A stretch of 20,849 nucleotides of DNA, from positions 1-20,849 of the IMG/VR virus record IMGVR_UViG_3300021517_000177; one strand, 5' to 3'. Positions 14,126 through 20,849 of the stretch are shown in pieces. Positions within the stretch are counted from its first letter, which is position 1; every line of letters begins with the position of its first letter. Below the pieces are notes generated by a model, which was not told where the DNA came from, did no database searches, and worked only from the letters and a program-made list of their open reading frames with translations. Position numbers and translations under genes: made by a program. The stretch is from a virus.

Positions 14126-14620
14126 ATGAAATTTCAGAATAGATTTGTCAGAAGAAAAGGGGGTACTGGCCCTGTACCATTGTTAGGTTCAGATGTAGAT
14201 CCTACTACTTATGGTATAGATTCAGCTGGTATAGAGTCTTCAAAAGCAGCAGCATTGAATGATGTTAATAGCAATGTACTTTGTGCCCGTAATTATAGCA
14301 ATTTGGGTTGGCCTGTACATAGGGTAGCAGTGGGATATAAGCCTCCCTCCGGTACTGTGAATTTAGTGGCAAATGCATATGTATTGGATAGAGGAACTTT
14401 TATATGGTTCCAAATAGGTCCTGTGGATGTACCATTGATACCTAATAAAATAACGTTTTTTGACATGGTATCTCCAGTGGAACAAGGTTCACAAGTAGGT
14501 TTTGATACTATGCAAGGTCAATCATTTGATTTTTTCTTGAGAGTGACTGATCCGGGTGGAGCTCCGGATGGAGAACACATATTTGTAATGTTACCCGATC
14601 TCACAACTATAGGTTATTAA
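14126..14620 (+). CDS. Hypothetical protein, 164 aa, probable minor structural protein
   Basis: Starts behind a double signal (AGGAGGTAGGAG). The N-terminus is basic and Gly-rich (RRKGGTGPVPLLG). The rest is beta-rich with Gly/Pro turns (WPVHRVAVGYKPPSG, VLDRGTFIWFQIGPVDVPLI, FDFFLRVTDPGGAPDGEHI), which suits a small beta-sandwich virion protein such as a head or neck accessory. The family is not recognised. It ends one base before the next ATG. Confidence 0.55.
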   Translation: MKFQNRFVRRKGGTGPVPLLGSDVDPTTYGIDSAGIESSKAAALNDVNSNVLCARNYSNLGWPVHRVAVGYKPPSGTVNLVANAYVLDRGTFIWFQIGPVDVPLIPNKITFFDMVSPVEQGSQVGFDTMQGQSFDFFLRVTDPGGAPDGEHIFVMLPDLTTIGY

Positions 14621-14621
14621 T

Positions 14622-14849
14622 ATGTTGAGGAAGTGGATAGGAGAACAGTTTGTAAGAGTGGGTAAGTGGATGATGTATTCGCATGAATCTACAGAACCTA
14701 TTATTGTGGATAATCAACCTATTCAACCTACTTTATCTCATAAAGGGCGAAAAATGGTTTATGAGGCTGAATTTTTGAAAGACAATGTTAGTGATGAAAG
14801 AGAACCTACCTTGGAAGGTTCTCTAAGAAGTAGGTTTGGGAAAGGTTAA
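14622..14849 (+). CDS. Small hypothetical protein, 75 aa
   Basis: Lies one base after the preceding stop and 5 bases before the portal gene, without a strong ribosome binding site of its own, so coupling is likely. The N-terminal 20 residues are amphipathic (MLRKWIGEQFVRVGKWMMYS); the rest is charged and probably disordered. I cannot assign a function. Small proteins just before the portal gene are sometimes head-tail connector or packaging accessories, but nothing in the sequence shows that here. Confidence 0.5.
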   Translation: MLRKWIGEQFVRVGKWMMYSHESTEPIIVDNQPIQPTLSHKGRKMVYEAEFLKDNVSDEREPTLEGSLRSRFGKG

Positions 14850-14854
14850 GCATC

Positions 14855-16597
14855 ATGTCGATTCAATTGGCAGCACAGTACGGGGGTAGTGGGTTTAACT
14901 TAGATGCTAATTACAATGTTTATAGACACATTAGTTCAGAGAGATATTATGAACTGGAGAGTAGATATGCGTATTATATGTGTACGCAACATGATAAAAA
15001 GACCTATGATTTTGATGGTAGATTGATGAATTTTATGGGGCCGCGTACTGTGGGTACAGCCCCTTTTTTATCGGCAGAACCTGTGCCTTTTTATGTGCCG
15101 TTGAATCAACGGAGACCATCTAACCCGTATAGGTTAGGTATGGCCATGGTAAGGGCATTTACCAACATGGTATTTGGAGAATTTAGGTTTCCTAAGTTTT
15201 CAATACCAGATGATGATGATACGCAAGATTTTGTAAATGAAATTGTGAGGCTTACAAAGTTACCCGCAGTTATGATAAAAGCTCGTAATATAGGAGGTTC
15301 TACGGGTTCTGTAGGTTTATCATGGTGTTATTACAAGGGAGAACCTAGAGTATCTGTTCACAACCCAAAAAACATTGTAATTCATACTTGGGTGGATAGG
15401 GATAAACTTATACCGTGTCATGTGACAGAAATACAATTATTTGAGCGGGATGATTATGATAATACGAAACAAAGGGTAGTTCGAAATCTTTATTGGGCTC
15501 GTAGAGATTGGACATTGGATGTTGACCTTGTATATAAGCACAAATTATTTGTAAGTGGTCAGGAACCCAATTGGGAGGTTGATGAGGATCGTTCGGTTGT
15601 GCATAATGATGGTATATGTCATTTTGTATGGATACAAAATACTTCTTCAGAAACCTATGAAATGGATGGTTTACCTGATTATCATGGTCAGTATGAGGCC
15701 CTTGATGAAGTGGATACATTGCACTCGATTATTTCTAAGGGTACAAAGTCAAACATGGATCCTACTCTTATTATCAAGGGTGATGTGGATATGTATAATC
15801 GAATAGGAGGTTTGAAAAAGGGGTCAGATAATGCGTTGATGTTGGGTCTTCAGGGTGATGCACGGTATATGGAGATGTCTGGTTCTGGTATAAATGTGGC
15901 CCTACAAGTGTTTGAAAGAAATCGACAATCAATATTGGAGACCTCCCAATGTGTAATTACTGACCCAAATATTTTGGCGGCCCAGGGTGTATCGTCTGTA
16001 GCATTGAAAGCCATGTATTCTTCGATGCTTGGTCAGTGTGATGTGCTTCGTGAATGTTATGGTACGGCTTTATCAAAGTTACTAGGAGACATGATAAAAG
16101 TTGCTCAGCAAATGGTAGAACGATCACAAGGTGAAGTTGTGTTTAGTTTTCCAAAGCGTGTGATTGAAGACCCTATATATGATCTGACAACCGGAGAGGA
16201 GAAGGAGGTTATAAAGAGGTTTATAAATCGTACACCGGGTCAAGGTTCAATCATAGAACCTGAATGGGGGCCCTATTTTATGCCTACCCCTGATGATCAA
16301 ATAAAAGTAGTCCAAGGTGTTGCAACAGCAACGGGGAATAAACCTACTATTTCTCAAGAAACAGGTTCTAACATTGTATCTACAATATTTGGTGTGAAGG
16401 GGAATCAAGAGTATAAACGTGTGCTGGAAATGCAGAAAAAAGAACGAGAAATGCAGGCGAATATGTTTGGTGATCAAAGTGGATATGTAGGGGGTCAGGT
16501 ACAGGAGGATGGTGAATTACCATTTGGAGCAAGCCCAAGACCAAGAACTGGAGATGATTTTGTAGATGAGAGTGATCCTGATCTACTTGAAGGGTAA
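14855..16597 (+). CDS. Portal protein, 580 aa
   Basis: Would form the dodecameric ring at the head vertex through which DNA is packaged. Supporting features are its length (portals are commonly 450-600 aa); an N-terminal region with aromatic-rich helices and NPYRLGMAMVRAFTNMVFGE (about 90-110), typical of the portal entry domain; a beta-rich wing region (RVSVHNPKNIVIHTWVDRDK); the conserved block YEALDEVDTLHSIISKGTKS with NMDPTLIIKGD (about 285-310); the long-helix region QVFERNRQSILETSQCVITD; and an acidic, Gln- and Pro-rich C-terminal tail (about 500-580). It is followed 3 bases later by a head morphogenesis gene, the classic SPP1 gp6/gp7-like order. No terminase gene lies upstream in this window. 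Confidence 0.85.
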   Translation: MSIQLAAQYGGSGFNLDANYNVYRHISSERYYELESRYAYYMCTQHDKKTYDFDGRLMNFMGPRTVGTAPFLSAEPVPFYVPLNQRRPSNPYRLGMAMVRAFTNMVFGEFRFPKFSIPDDDDTQDFVNEIVRLTKLPAVMIKARNIGGSTGSVGLSWCYYKGEPRVSVHNPKNIVIHTWVDRDKLIPCHVTEIQLFERDDYDNTKQRVVRNLYWARRDWTLDVDLVYKHKLFVSGQEPNWEVDEDRSVVHNDGICHFVWIQNTSSETYEMDGLPDYHGQYEALDEVDTLHSIISKGTKSNMDPTLIIKGDVDMYNRIGGLKKGSDNALMLGLQGDARYMEMSGSGINVALQVFERNRQSILETSQCVITDPNILAAQGVSSVALKAMYSSMLGQCDVLRECYGTALSKLLGDMIKVAQQMVERSQGEVVFSFPKRVIEDPIYDLTTGEEKEVIKRFINRTPGQGSIIEPEWGPYFMPTPDDQIKVVQGVATATGNKPTISQETGSNIVSTIFGVKGNQEYKRVLEMQKKEREMQANMFGDQSGYVGGQVQEDGELPFGASPRPRTGDDFVDESDPDLLEG

Positions 16598-16600
16598 TTA

Positions 16601-17698
16601 ATGGCTGCCAAAGACATAAAAAAAGCTCAAGCGACATTGGCTCGTAATCGACTGGAGGCCTATAGATTGGCGGAAATTAAGGGTAAAGAACAAACCAAGG
16701 GTTTGATGGAAGAAGCTGCCAACGAGCTTCGTCAAATGTTATCGAGCGTGAATGCCCCCGATGAAGGTACTTTTACAGGGGCGCAAATGAGAGCGACACT
16801 TGCCCAACTGGAGGATGTGATTTCAAACTTAACTGAAGATTTGGGTAAGGAGATTGTAAGAGGAGGTAGAACGGCGGCGCGAGAATCGGTACTTAATACA
16901 AGTGAATACCTTGGAAGAGTAGATAGGGCACATAAAGGTCTCGGGGAACAAGGTTTAGCCATCAAAGAAGCATCGATGCTTGATTATGCGACGAAAGCTA
17001 CTGAATCTACTATTATACGTAGACTATCATCTTTACCCGATGATCCTGATGGTTTGGGCGTACTTGCAAGGTATGGTTTATCTACCATCCAAGATTTTGA
17101 ACAAGTGATGCAAAAAGGTCTTCTCATGAAGAAATCGTGGAGTGAAATGAGAGATGAACTTGTAACAAAGTCTCCGTTTCTACAGGGGTCTCCTATGTCG
17201 TGGGCAGAGAGAATTTTGCGTACAGAAATCATGGGTGCATACAATCGTAGTGGATGGGAGACCATGAGATATGCAGATGAAGAACTTGGGGACATGGTAA
17301 AGATTCTTGCGGCTACCTTTGATGACCGTACGGGTTCTGATTCAATAGCCTTGCATGGTCAGATACGAAAAGTGGAGCAGGCATTTGATTGGTGGGGTGG
17401 TAAGTATATGCATCCTCCCAATCGACCCAATGATCGCGAAGTTGTGGTGCCCCATCGTATTGCGTGGCCATTACCTGAATATCTTCAAATTCGTTCGGAG
17501 GCGGAGGTGTTTGCAAGGTGGAGAAAGGAGAAGCGTAAGGGTTCTCCACCTGCAAGGCCAAAGATGACGACAGTACCATTGTCGAAGTTTGGCAAAGAAC
17601 AAAAACCCAAAGAGAAGAAACAAGATGGTCGTGAGCGGCAACAAGTCATTTCAAATGTGGAGACGAGTGGTGCGAGTGAAGTTTCGTTTGAAGAATGA
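16601..17698 (+). CDS. Head morphogenesis protein, Mu F / SPP1 gp7 type, 365 aa
   Basis: A minor head protein that joins the portal to the procapsid. The N-terminal 180 residues are helical and charged. The family core is clear: SWAERILRTEIMGAYNRSGW (about 200-218), then AATFDDRTGSDSIALHGQ (237-254), the counterpart of the usual DDRTxxxCxxxHG block, and HPPNRPNDREVVVPHR, the counterpart of HPxCRC. The cysteines normally present in the latter two blocks are missing, so a metal- or disulfide-stabilised form is unlikely. The C-terminal 60 residues are Lys/Arg/Gln-rich and probably disordered. It lies 3 bases after the portal gene. A 263-bp gap follows, so this gene closes a transcription unit. 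Confidence 0.85.
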   Translation: MAAKDIKKAQATLARNRLEAYRLAEIKGKEQTKGLMEEAANELRQMLSSVNAPDEGTFTGAQMRATLAQLEDVISNLTEDLGKEIVRGGRTAARESVLNTSEYLGRVDRAHKGLGEQGLAIKEASMLDYATKATESTIIRRLSSLPDDPDGLGVLARYGLSTIQDFEQVMQKGLLMKKSWSEMRDELVTKSPFLQGSPMSWAERILRTEIMGAYNRSGWETMRYADEELGDMVKILAATFDDRTGSDSIALHGQIRKVEQAFDWWGGKYMHPPNRPNDREVVVPHRIAWPLPEYLQIRSEAEVFARWRKEKRKGSPPARPKMTTVPLSKFGKEQKPKEKKQDGRERQQVISNVETSGASEVSFEE

Positions 17699-17747
17699 CC
17701 TTGTAAAAAAAAGATATGTTGAAAGAGAAGTATTTTAGTTATTGCCG

Positions 17748-17765
17748 AGTAACATCGATGTTACT
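17748..17765. promoter_or_regulatory. 18-bp perfect palindrome, probable protein-binding site
   Basis: AGTAACATCGATGTTACT equals its own reverse complement across all 18 bases. Beyond it, TTGC (17742-17745) and GCAA (17770-17773) add a partly matching outer arm. Without a loop it cannot form a good RNA hairpin terminator, so an operator for a dimeric regulator is the simplest reading. Confidence 0.6.
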
Positions 17766-17883
17766 TACCGCAAGCATAAACATACTTGAAATAAGGTCAA
17801 TTTCTATTCGCTCATCAATAAAATATCTTATATTTCAACACACAAACTTACATACTAATGTTTGACCACAAAGTAATTATTGA

Positions 17884-17918
17884 TCAATATTTGTCGCGAA
17901 TATTGATGAACGACAAAT
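17884..17918. repeat. Two overlapping inverted repeats
   Basis: TCAATATT (17884-17891) pairs with AATATTGA (17899-17906). Separately, ATTTGTCG (17889-17896) pairs with CGACAAAT (17911-17918). The arms interleave, so only one stem can form at a time. This could be two operator half-site pairs or an RNA switch near the 5' end of the downstream transcript. Confidence 0.55.
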
Positions 17919-17961
17919 TGTGTATATTGTAAATGGAGGGGGGAATAAACAGGAGCTAACC

Positions 17962-18366
17962 ATGGCAAGAAGAGAAGGCGAAACATCAGGAGACGGAGTC
18001 ACATCTCCGTTTGGTAATGGTAATGGGGCACCACAGGCAACGGGGTCTGTTTCTGGGGCCGCAAATTTCACAGTGGATCCAACTGGAGGTAGAGGAAATA
18101 TGAAAATGGACAAGATTCAGGGGCAAGATCGTAATTTGAATAGTTCACAACCTACAGGAACATTGCAGCAAGATCCAACTGTAAGTGTGGGTTCAACAAT
18201 GTTTCTTCCAACCCCATCACCTGGAGCAGGGAGATCACAAGGCATCAACCCCCCTAAAAAACCGTTTAAATTAACTTCTCCTACGGTGCGTTCGTATAGC
18301 ACTCAGGATCTTCAAAAGAATGGAGCTGTGCCGGGTGCACCTCCAGTGGACAATGAGTCCAAGTAA
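17962..18366 (+). CDS. Low-complexity Gly/Pro/Ser/Asn-rich protein, 134 aa
   Basis: The ATG at 17962 follows AGGAG (17951-17955). An in-frame TTG at 17920 lies in the control region and is less likely. The protein is rich in Gly, Pro, Ser, Thr, Asn and Gln throughout, with no hydrophobic core, and is probably disordered (for example SPFGNGNGAPQATGSVSG and PTPSPGAGRSQGINPPKK). It may be a disordered head accessory or decoration-related protein; position between the head morphogenesis gene and the scaffold supports a head role, but no family is recognised. Its stop overlaps the next start (TAATG). Confidence 0.55.
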   Translation: MARREGETSGDGVTSPFGNGNGAPQATGSVSGAANFTVDPTGGRGNMKMDKIQGQDRNLNSSQPTGTLQQDPTVSVGSTMFLPTPSPGAGRSQGINPPKKPFKLTSPTVRSYSTQDLQKNGAVPGAPPVDNESK

Positions 18367-18773
18367 TGGGTACATTACTTTTCAAAGGGGATATTGAGGT
18401 ACGCCCTCAACAGGTATCGGAGACGAGTTTTCCTGGAGGTCGTGCTGATATTATTTTAAGGCTTACGCCATCTCCCAAACCTGAAAACGTGCATACAGGT
18501 GTGCAATTACGTGATGTGAACACCCTTGTATATGTTGTTCTTTCGGGACTTGGATCATCTGATTCGGTGACCCAAGCCAATTTTTTATATGTTCGGACCA
18601 ATGCCCCTATGCTTCTTCGATTGACCTTTGAGGACGGTGCAAGTCCGGATATTGTATCGGTGGTTCCCATCAATGGGGTATACATATTGGAGGTCGATCA
18701 GAACCGGTATCTGAAACTCCTGGAGGTTTTAGGACAGGGGAAAATCGAGTGGTTTGTAAGTGGTCTACAATAA
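18366..18773 (+). CDS. Hypothetical beta-rich protein, 135 aa, probable virion protein
   Basis: Starts in a TAATG overlap with the preceding gene, indicating coupled translation. The predicted strands (TLLFKGDIEVRP, RADIILRLTPS, TLVYVVLSGLG, MLLRLTFEDGA, GVYILEVDQNRYLKLLEV) suggest a compact beta-sandwich, a fold common among decoration and head-completion proteins. There are no cysteines and no membrane segment. The family is not recognised; the structural role is inferred from predicted fold and position. Confidence 0.55.
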   Translation: MGTLLFKGDIEVRPQQVSETSFPGGRADIILRLTPSPKPENVHTGVQLRDVNTLVYVVLSGLGSSDSVTQANFLYVRTNAPMLLRLTFEDGASPDIVSVVPINGVYILEVDQNRYLKLLEVLGQGKIEWFVSGLQ

Positions 18774-18789
18774 TGGAAAGTAGGTAGTT

Positions 18790-19452
18790 ATGCCTGGATT
18801 AAAGTTCAAAGATTTGTTGAATCAAAGTAACCCTAACAAGGTTGCAAGTTTACTGGAGAAGTTAGATTTGGGTAATGTTCTAAGAGCATTACCAGCACGG
18901 TTAACAAAGGCGGTTCCCGCTTTATCTCCGTTCCAACTTGGAACATTGCAATCGTTCACATTACCCGATGATGCAAAGGCATCATTTATTTTTAGAGCTT
19001 ATTCAAGAGCAGCAACGGCGGGTTCAGGAGAACTTACCATTGTTGCCTACGGTACAACACCGGCCACTGGGCAAATTGCTGTAGCTCCAAATGGAGACAT
19101 TGTTGTATTGGCTGCTGATGCTCATTTATCAGTAGATATTGAGTATTTGCCGATGTACTATGATGTACTCGAACTTTCCCAGGTTAATGTGGTTTCTGAT
19201 GCAGTGGTTTTACCAACTACGGTTACTCCACTTTTACTTTTAGAAGCAGAAGCATTGGTAGGTACAGCACCTGGTAAGAAAATTATCCTAACTCCTGGAG
19301 CCTCCCCCGCGGCGGGTCGAGCGCGAATCAATGCTGCAAAAACCCAAGTATTGTTTAACAGTACTGATGCAATCACAAGTGCAAAATTGAAATTGGCTGT
19401 GGCCCCCGCAACAGATCTCAATGCTCTATTGCCAAGTCCAGCTGAATTTTAA
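18790..19452 (+). CDS. Hypothetical virion protein, possibly decoration protein, 220 aa
   Basis: The ATG follows GTAGGTAG at usable spacing. Residues 1-45 are helical and basic (KFKDLLNQSNPNKVASLLEK). The rest is Ala/Thr/Val/Leu-rich and beta-like, with repeats of strand and turn (GELTIVAYGTTPATGQIAVA, DIVVLAADAHLSVDIEYLP, AKLKLAVAPATDLNALLP). This suits a surface or decoration protein expressed with the capsid genes. I do not recognise a family. GC content and C-ending codons are higher than in the portal gene, similar to the genes around it. Confidence 0.55.
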   Translation: MPGLKFKDLLNQSNPNKVASLLEKLDLGNVLRALPARLTKAVPALSPFQLGTLQSFTLPDDAKASFIFRAYSRAATAGSGELTIVAYGTTPATGQIAVAPNGDIVVLAADAHLSVDIEYLPMYYDVLELSQVNVVSDAVVLPTTVTPLLLLEAEALVGTAPGKKIILTPGASPAAGRARINAAKTQVLFNSTDAITSAKLKLAVAPATDLNALLPSPAEF

Positions 19453-19467
19453 GATAGGAGAGAGACA

Positions 19468-20262
19468 ATGAATGAGGCGCAATCAATTGATAAATTAGAT
19501 CCAAACATCACAACTACCCCCGTTGTTGTGCATCAAGAATCAAATGGAGCAGTTAAACCTCCTACTCCACTTTCTCATCAAACATCTCAATCCAAGCAAG
19601 AAATACCCGATGATCCAAGTGAAGCAACCAATGAAGCTTCCTATGTGATCAAAGGGTCAGATTTCAAAGCTCGTATGGATCGAGCCAATAAGTCGTTTCT
19701 GAAGAAGCTTGGCGTAGAGTCAAAAGAAGAACTGGAGACAAAACTTACCAAGTACAATGAAATGGAGAAACAACTTGAAACCCAACGTCGGGCAACAATG
19801 AGTGAACAGGAGAAGCTCAGAGAAGACTTGGAAAGAGAACGTAAAGCTCGCACGCATTATCAAAACAAGCTTCAAATGGAACGTGATCGAGCAGCAATAA
19901 GCAAAGAGGAGAAAAGGGTCTACCTTGCGGCTTCCAAGTTTATAAATCCTAAACTCATTCCCGCAGCAGCAGATAAATACAAAAAGTATCTCAAACAAAA
20001 CTACACACCCAAACAAATCGATCGATTAACAGAGAAAAACATGGTCGAGTTTTTCAATAGGTTTGTGAAGAAAAACCCCGAATTTTCAAAGGATTTCATG
20101 AAAGTAGCTAAACGCCCTCAAGTTGTTCCAACCAATGGGCCCAAGGTAGATCCTCCGAATATCCAGACGACATCTCTTTCAAATACAAAAACTGCTGCAC
20201 CAAACAAACCTAATTCTCTTTCCAATCAAGAATTCAAAGAGAAATTCGGATTTATGCCCTGA
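19468..20262 (+). CDS. Probable capsid scaffolding protein, 264 aa
   Basis: Would guide capsid assembly from inside the procapsid. Residues 1-65 are disordered and Thr/Pro/Gln-rich. Residues ~85-150 form a strongly charged coiled coil (EELETKLTKYNEMEKQLETQ, then EKLREDLERERKARTHYQNK). Residues ~155-220 are helical and basic (RVYLAASKFINPKLIPAAAD, TEKNMVEFFNRFVKKNPEF). It ends in a short basic and aromatic tail (NQEFKEKFGFMP), like the C-terminal capsid-binding ends of scaffolds. It sits directly before the capsid gene, the usual scaffold position. AGGAG precedes the ATG. A strong terminator follows, separating its expression from that of the capsid gene. No protease motif is visible. Confidence 0.75.
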   Translation: MNEAQSIDKLDPNITTTPVVVHQESNGAVKPPTPLSHQTSQSKQEIPDDPSEATNEASYVIKGSDFKARMDRANKSFLKKLGVESKEELETKLTKYNEMEKQLETQRRATMSEQEKLREDLERERKARTHYQNKLQMERDRAAISKEEKRVYLAASKFINPKLIPAAADKYKKYLKQNYTPKQIDRLTEKNMVEFFNRFVKKNPEFSKDFMKVAKRPQVVPTNGPKVDPPNIQTTSLSNTKTAAPNKPNSLSNQEFKEKFGFMP

Positions 20263-20331
20263 TAATTAATTCATGTCTCCATATGGAGGTTCGGGCGTAT
20301 ATCAACCATCAATTTCATGATCAACACACAT

Positions 20332-20356
20332 ACCTCCGTATCGGAGGTTTTTTTTT
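20332..20356 (+). terminator. Intrinsic terminator between scaffold and capsid genes
   Basis: ACCTCCG (20332-20338), loop TAT, CGGAGGT (20342-20348), then a run of nine T. This is a textbook rho-independent terminator. A related but loopless palindrome, CTCCATATGGAG, lies upstream at 20277-20288 without a T-run. Confidence 0.92.
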
Positions 20357-20381
20357 AGAAGCATAATTTGAAATTTTCTCT

Positions 20382-20410
20382 TTGAATGTCTAAATATAAA
20401 ATTATACAAT
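20382..20410 (+). promoter_or_regulatory. Sigma70-like promoter for the capsid gene
   Basis: TTGAAT (20382-20387, 4 of 6 to consensus), a 17-base spacer, and TACAAT (20405-20410, 5 of 6). It lies just after a strong terminator, so it would restart transcription for the capsid gene about 130 bases downstream. Confidence 0.6.
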
Positions 20411-20428
20411 TACCCACAGTAATTGTAT
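20404..20428. promoter_or_regulatory. Dyad overlapping the capsid promoter -10 box
   Basis: ATACAATTAC (20404-20413) pairs with GTAATTGTAT (20419-20428), a perfect 10-bp inverted repeat with a 5-base centre. It covers the -10 box and the likely start point, the position of a classic operator. A further hairpin, GCTCG-ATCCC-CGAGC (20431-20445), follows in the leader. Confidence 0.6.
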
Positions 20429-20542
20429 CGGCTCGATCCCCGAGCATCGTTTGCTCCTCCTACGCTCACATCGGCGGTCAAAAGGTGGACACATATAGAG
20501 CAAACCAATCAAAAGTTTCAACCCTTTTGGGAGGTATCCTCA

Positions 20543-20849
20543 ATGTCCCTAATTTATGCAGTTCCGCCAGCAATCGTAGATATGAATCAAAAAGGTCTCC
20601 TAGAGCGTGCCCTCTATGAAGGTCTCTACCCTTACTTGGGTTACCGTATGGAGGCTACAAGAGAAGAATGGCCTCCTAACTCCGGGCAAGAAATTGTCAT
20701 GTCCCGCGCTGGTATTCTCAAACCAGTTGTTGTTCCAAATACTCCAGGTGTCGATCCAACACCACAAAACGAACCCTACGAACAATGGGTCGCCAATCTA
20801 CAACAATTCTCCACTACAACTGATGCCAATATGCCAACAAGCGCTACGG
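20543..20849 (+). CDS. Major capsid protein, N-terminal part, cut by window end
   Basis: The ATG follows GGGAGGT (20529-20535) at 7 bases. The visible 102 codons begin MSLIYAVPPAIVDMNQKGLL and continue with YEGLYPYLGYRMEATREEW, then EIVMSRAGILKPVVVPNTPG. Such an N-terminal helical arm followed by a beta region (the E-loop area of the HK97 fold) is typical of large-phage capsid proteins. Position after portal, head morphogenesis and scaffold genes supports the call. Codon use is strongly biased to C-ending codons (TAC, CTC, GTC, AAC), unlike upstream genes, as expected for the most highly expressed product. It has its own promoter and leader. The 3' end is outside the window. Confidence 0.75.
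   Translation, partial: MSLIYAVPPAIVDMNQKGLLERALYEGLYPYLGYRMEATREEWPPNSGQEIVMSRAGILKPVVVPNTPGVDPTPQNEPYEQWVANLQQFSTTTDANMPTSAT

Larger units (their letters stand above)
17699..17961 (+). promoter_or_regulatory. Intergenic regulatory region with several dyads
   Basis: The second-longest gap in the window, in an otherwise packed region. It is AT-rich, contains no plausible gene, and holds the palindrome at 17748-17765 and the overlapping dyads at 17884-17918. A weak sigma70-like pair, TTGATG (17903-17908) and TATTGT (17925-17930) with 16-base spacing, could start the transcript of the genes at 17962-20262. Neither box is a strong match. No intrinsic terminator for the upstream genes is obvious. 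Confidence 0.55.

Noticed and set aside
17699-17961. tRNA gene or small RNA suggested by the palindromes.
   Set aside because: No cloverleaf with a T-loop or anticodon arm can be drawn, and no T-run terminator closes a small transcript.
20386-20619. A 77-codon + strand frame starting in the capsid promoter.
   Set aside because: It has no ribosome binding site, runs through the leader hairpins and overlaps the start of the capsid gene in another frame; composition is not protein-like.
1-20849. Prophage with attachment sites.
   Set aside because: No integrase, excisionase, host flank or att-like direct repeat is seen; the window gives no evidence for or against integration elsewhere.

Overview
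The window reads as part of a tailed double-stranded DNA phage genome (Caudoviricetes type). Every convincing gene is on the + strand. Genes are tightly packed, often with ATGA or TAATG overlaps, and most have strong GGAGG-type ribosome binding sites. The right half holds a head-assembly module in the usual order: portal, Mu F-like head morphogenesis protein, small structural genes, probable scaffold, and major capsid (cut by the window end). No integrase, repressor cassette or tRNA is visible, so lifestyle is undecided. The host cannot be named. The TIGR02996 'repeat-companion' domain is best known from Planctomycetota and Myxococcota, so a host in or near those groups is a reasonable guess and no more.

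Layout. (1) 1-1547: three AT-rich unknown genes, the second with a recognisable C-terminal GH...Q.YGPG..LRK..YI motif. (2) 1544-5056: an accessory island. It has a hexanucleotide microsatellite, two near-identical leader hairpins, two intact TIGR02996 + leucine-rich-repeat (LRR) genes, an orphan start of such a gene upstream and an orphan LRR end downstream, and a cysteine-rich protein. (3) 5091-6490: small genes, including a DUF6884-type protein and a helix-turn-helix protein. (4) 6555-11728: a deoxynucleotide module, with a B12-dependent class II ribonucleotide reductase (NrdJ) interrupted by a 380-residue intein, then flavin-dependent thymidylate synthase (ThyX). (5) 11725-13555: a probable lysis cassette: a 56-residue membrane peptide, a TIM-barrel glycosidase-like protein, a terminator, and a lysozyme/transglycosylase-fold enzyme. 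(6) 13552-20849: structural genes, split by a 263-bp regulatory gap full of dyads (17699-17961) and by a terminator-promoter-leader block in front of the capsid gene (20263-20542).

How the parts work together: NrdJ and ThyX would supply dNTPs and dTMP for phage replication independently of oxygen-requiring or folate-limited host enzymes. The lysis cassette opens the cell. The head genes build the procapsid, with the capsid gene given its own promoter and a structured leader, as expected for the most abundant product.

The most unusual points are these. The LRR gene array carries relics at both ends. The intein sits exactly at the thiyl-radical cysteine of NrdJ, so the catalytic cysteine is also the splicing nucleophile. 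One of the two endonuclease motifs of that intein has Asn in place of the catalytic Asp. The base composition of nrdJ changes at the intein and stays changed for about 1.2 kb of downstream extein.
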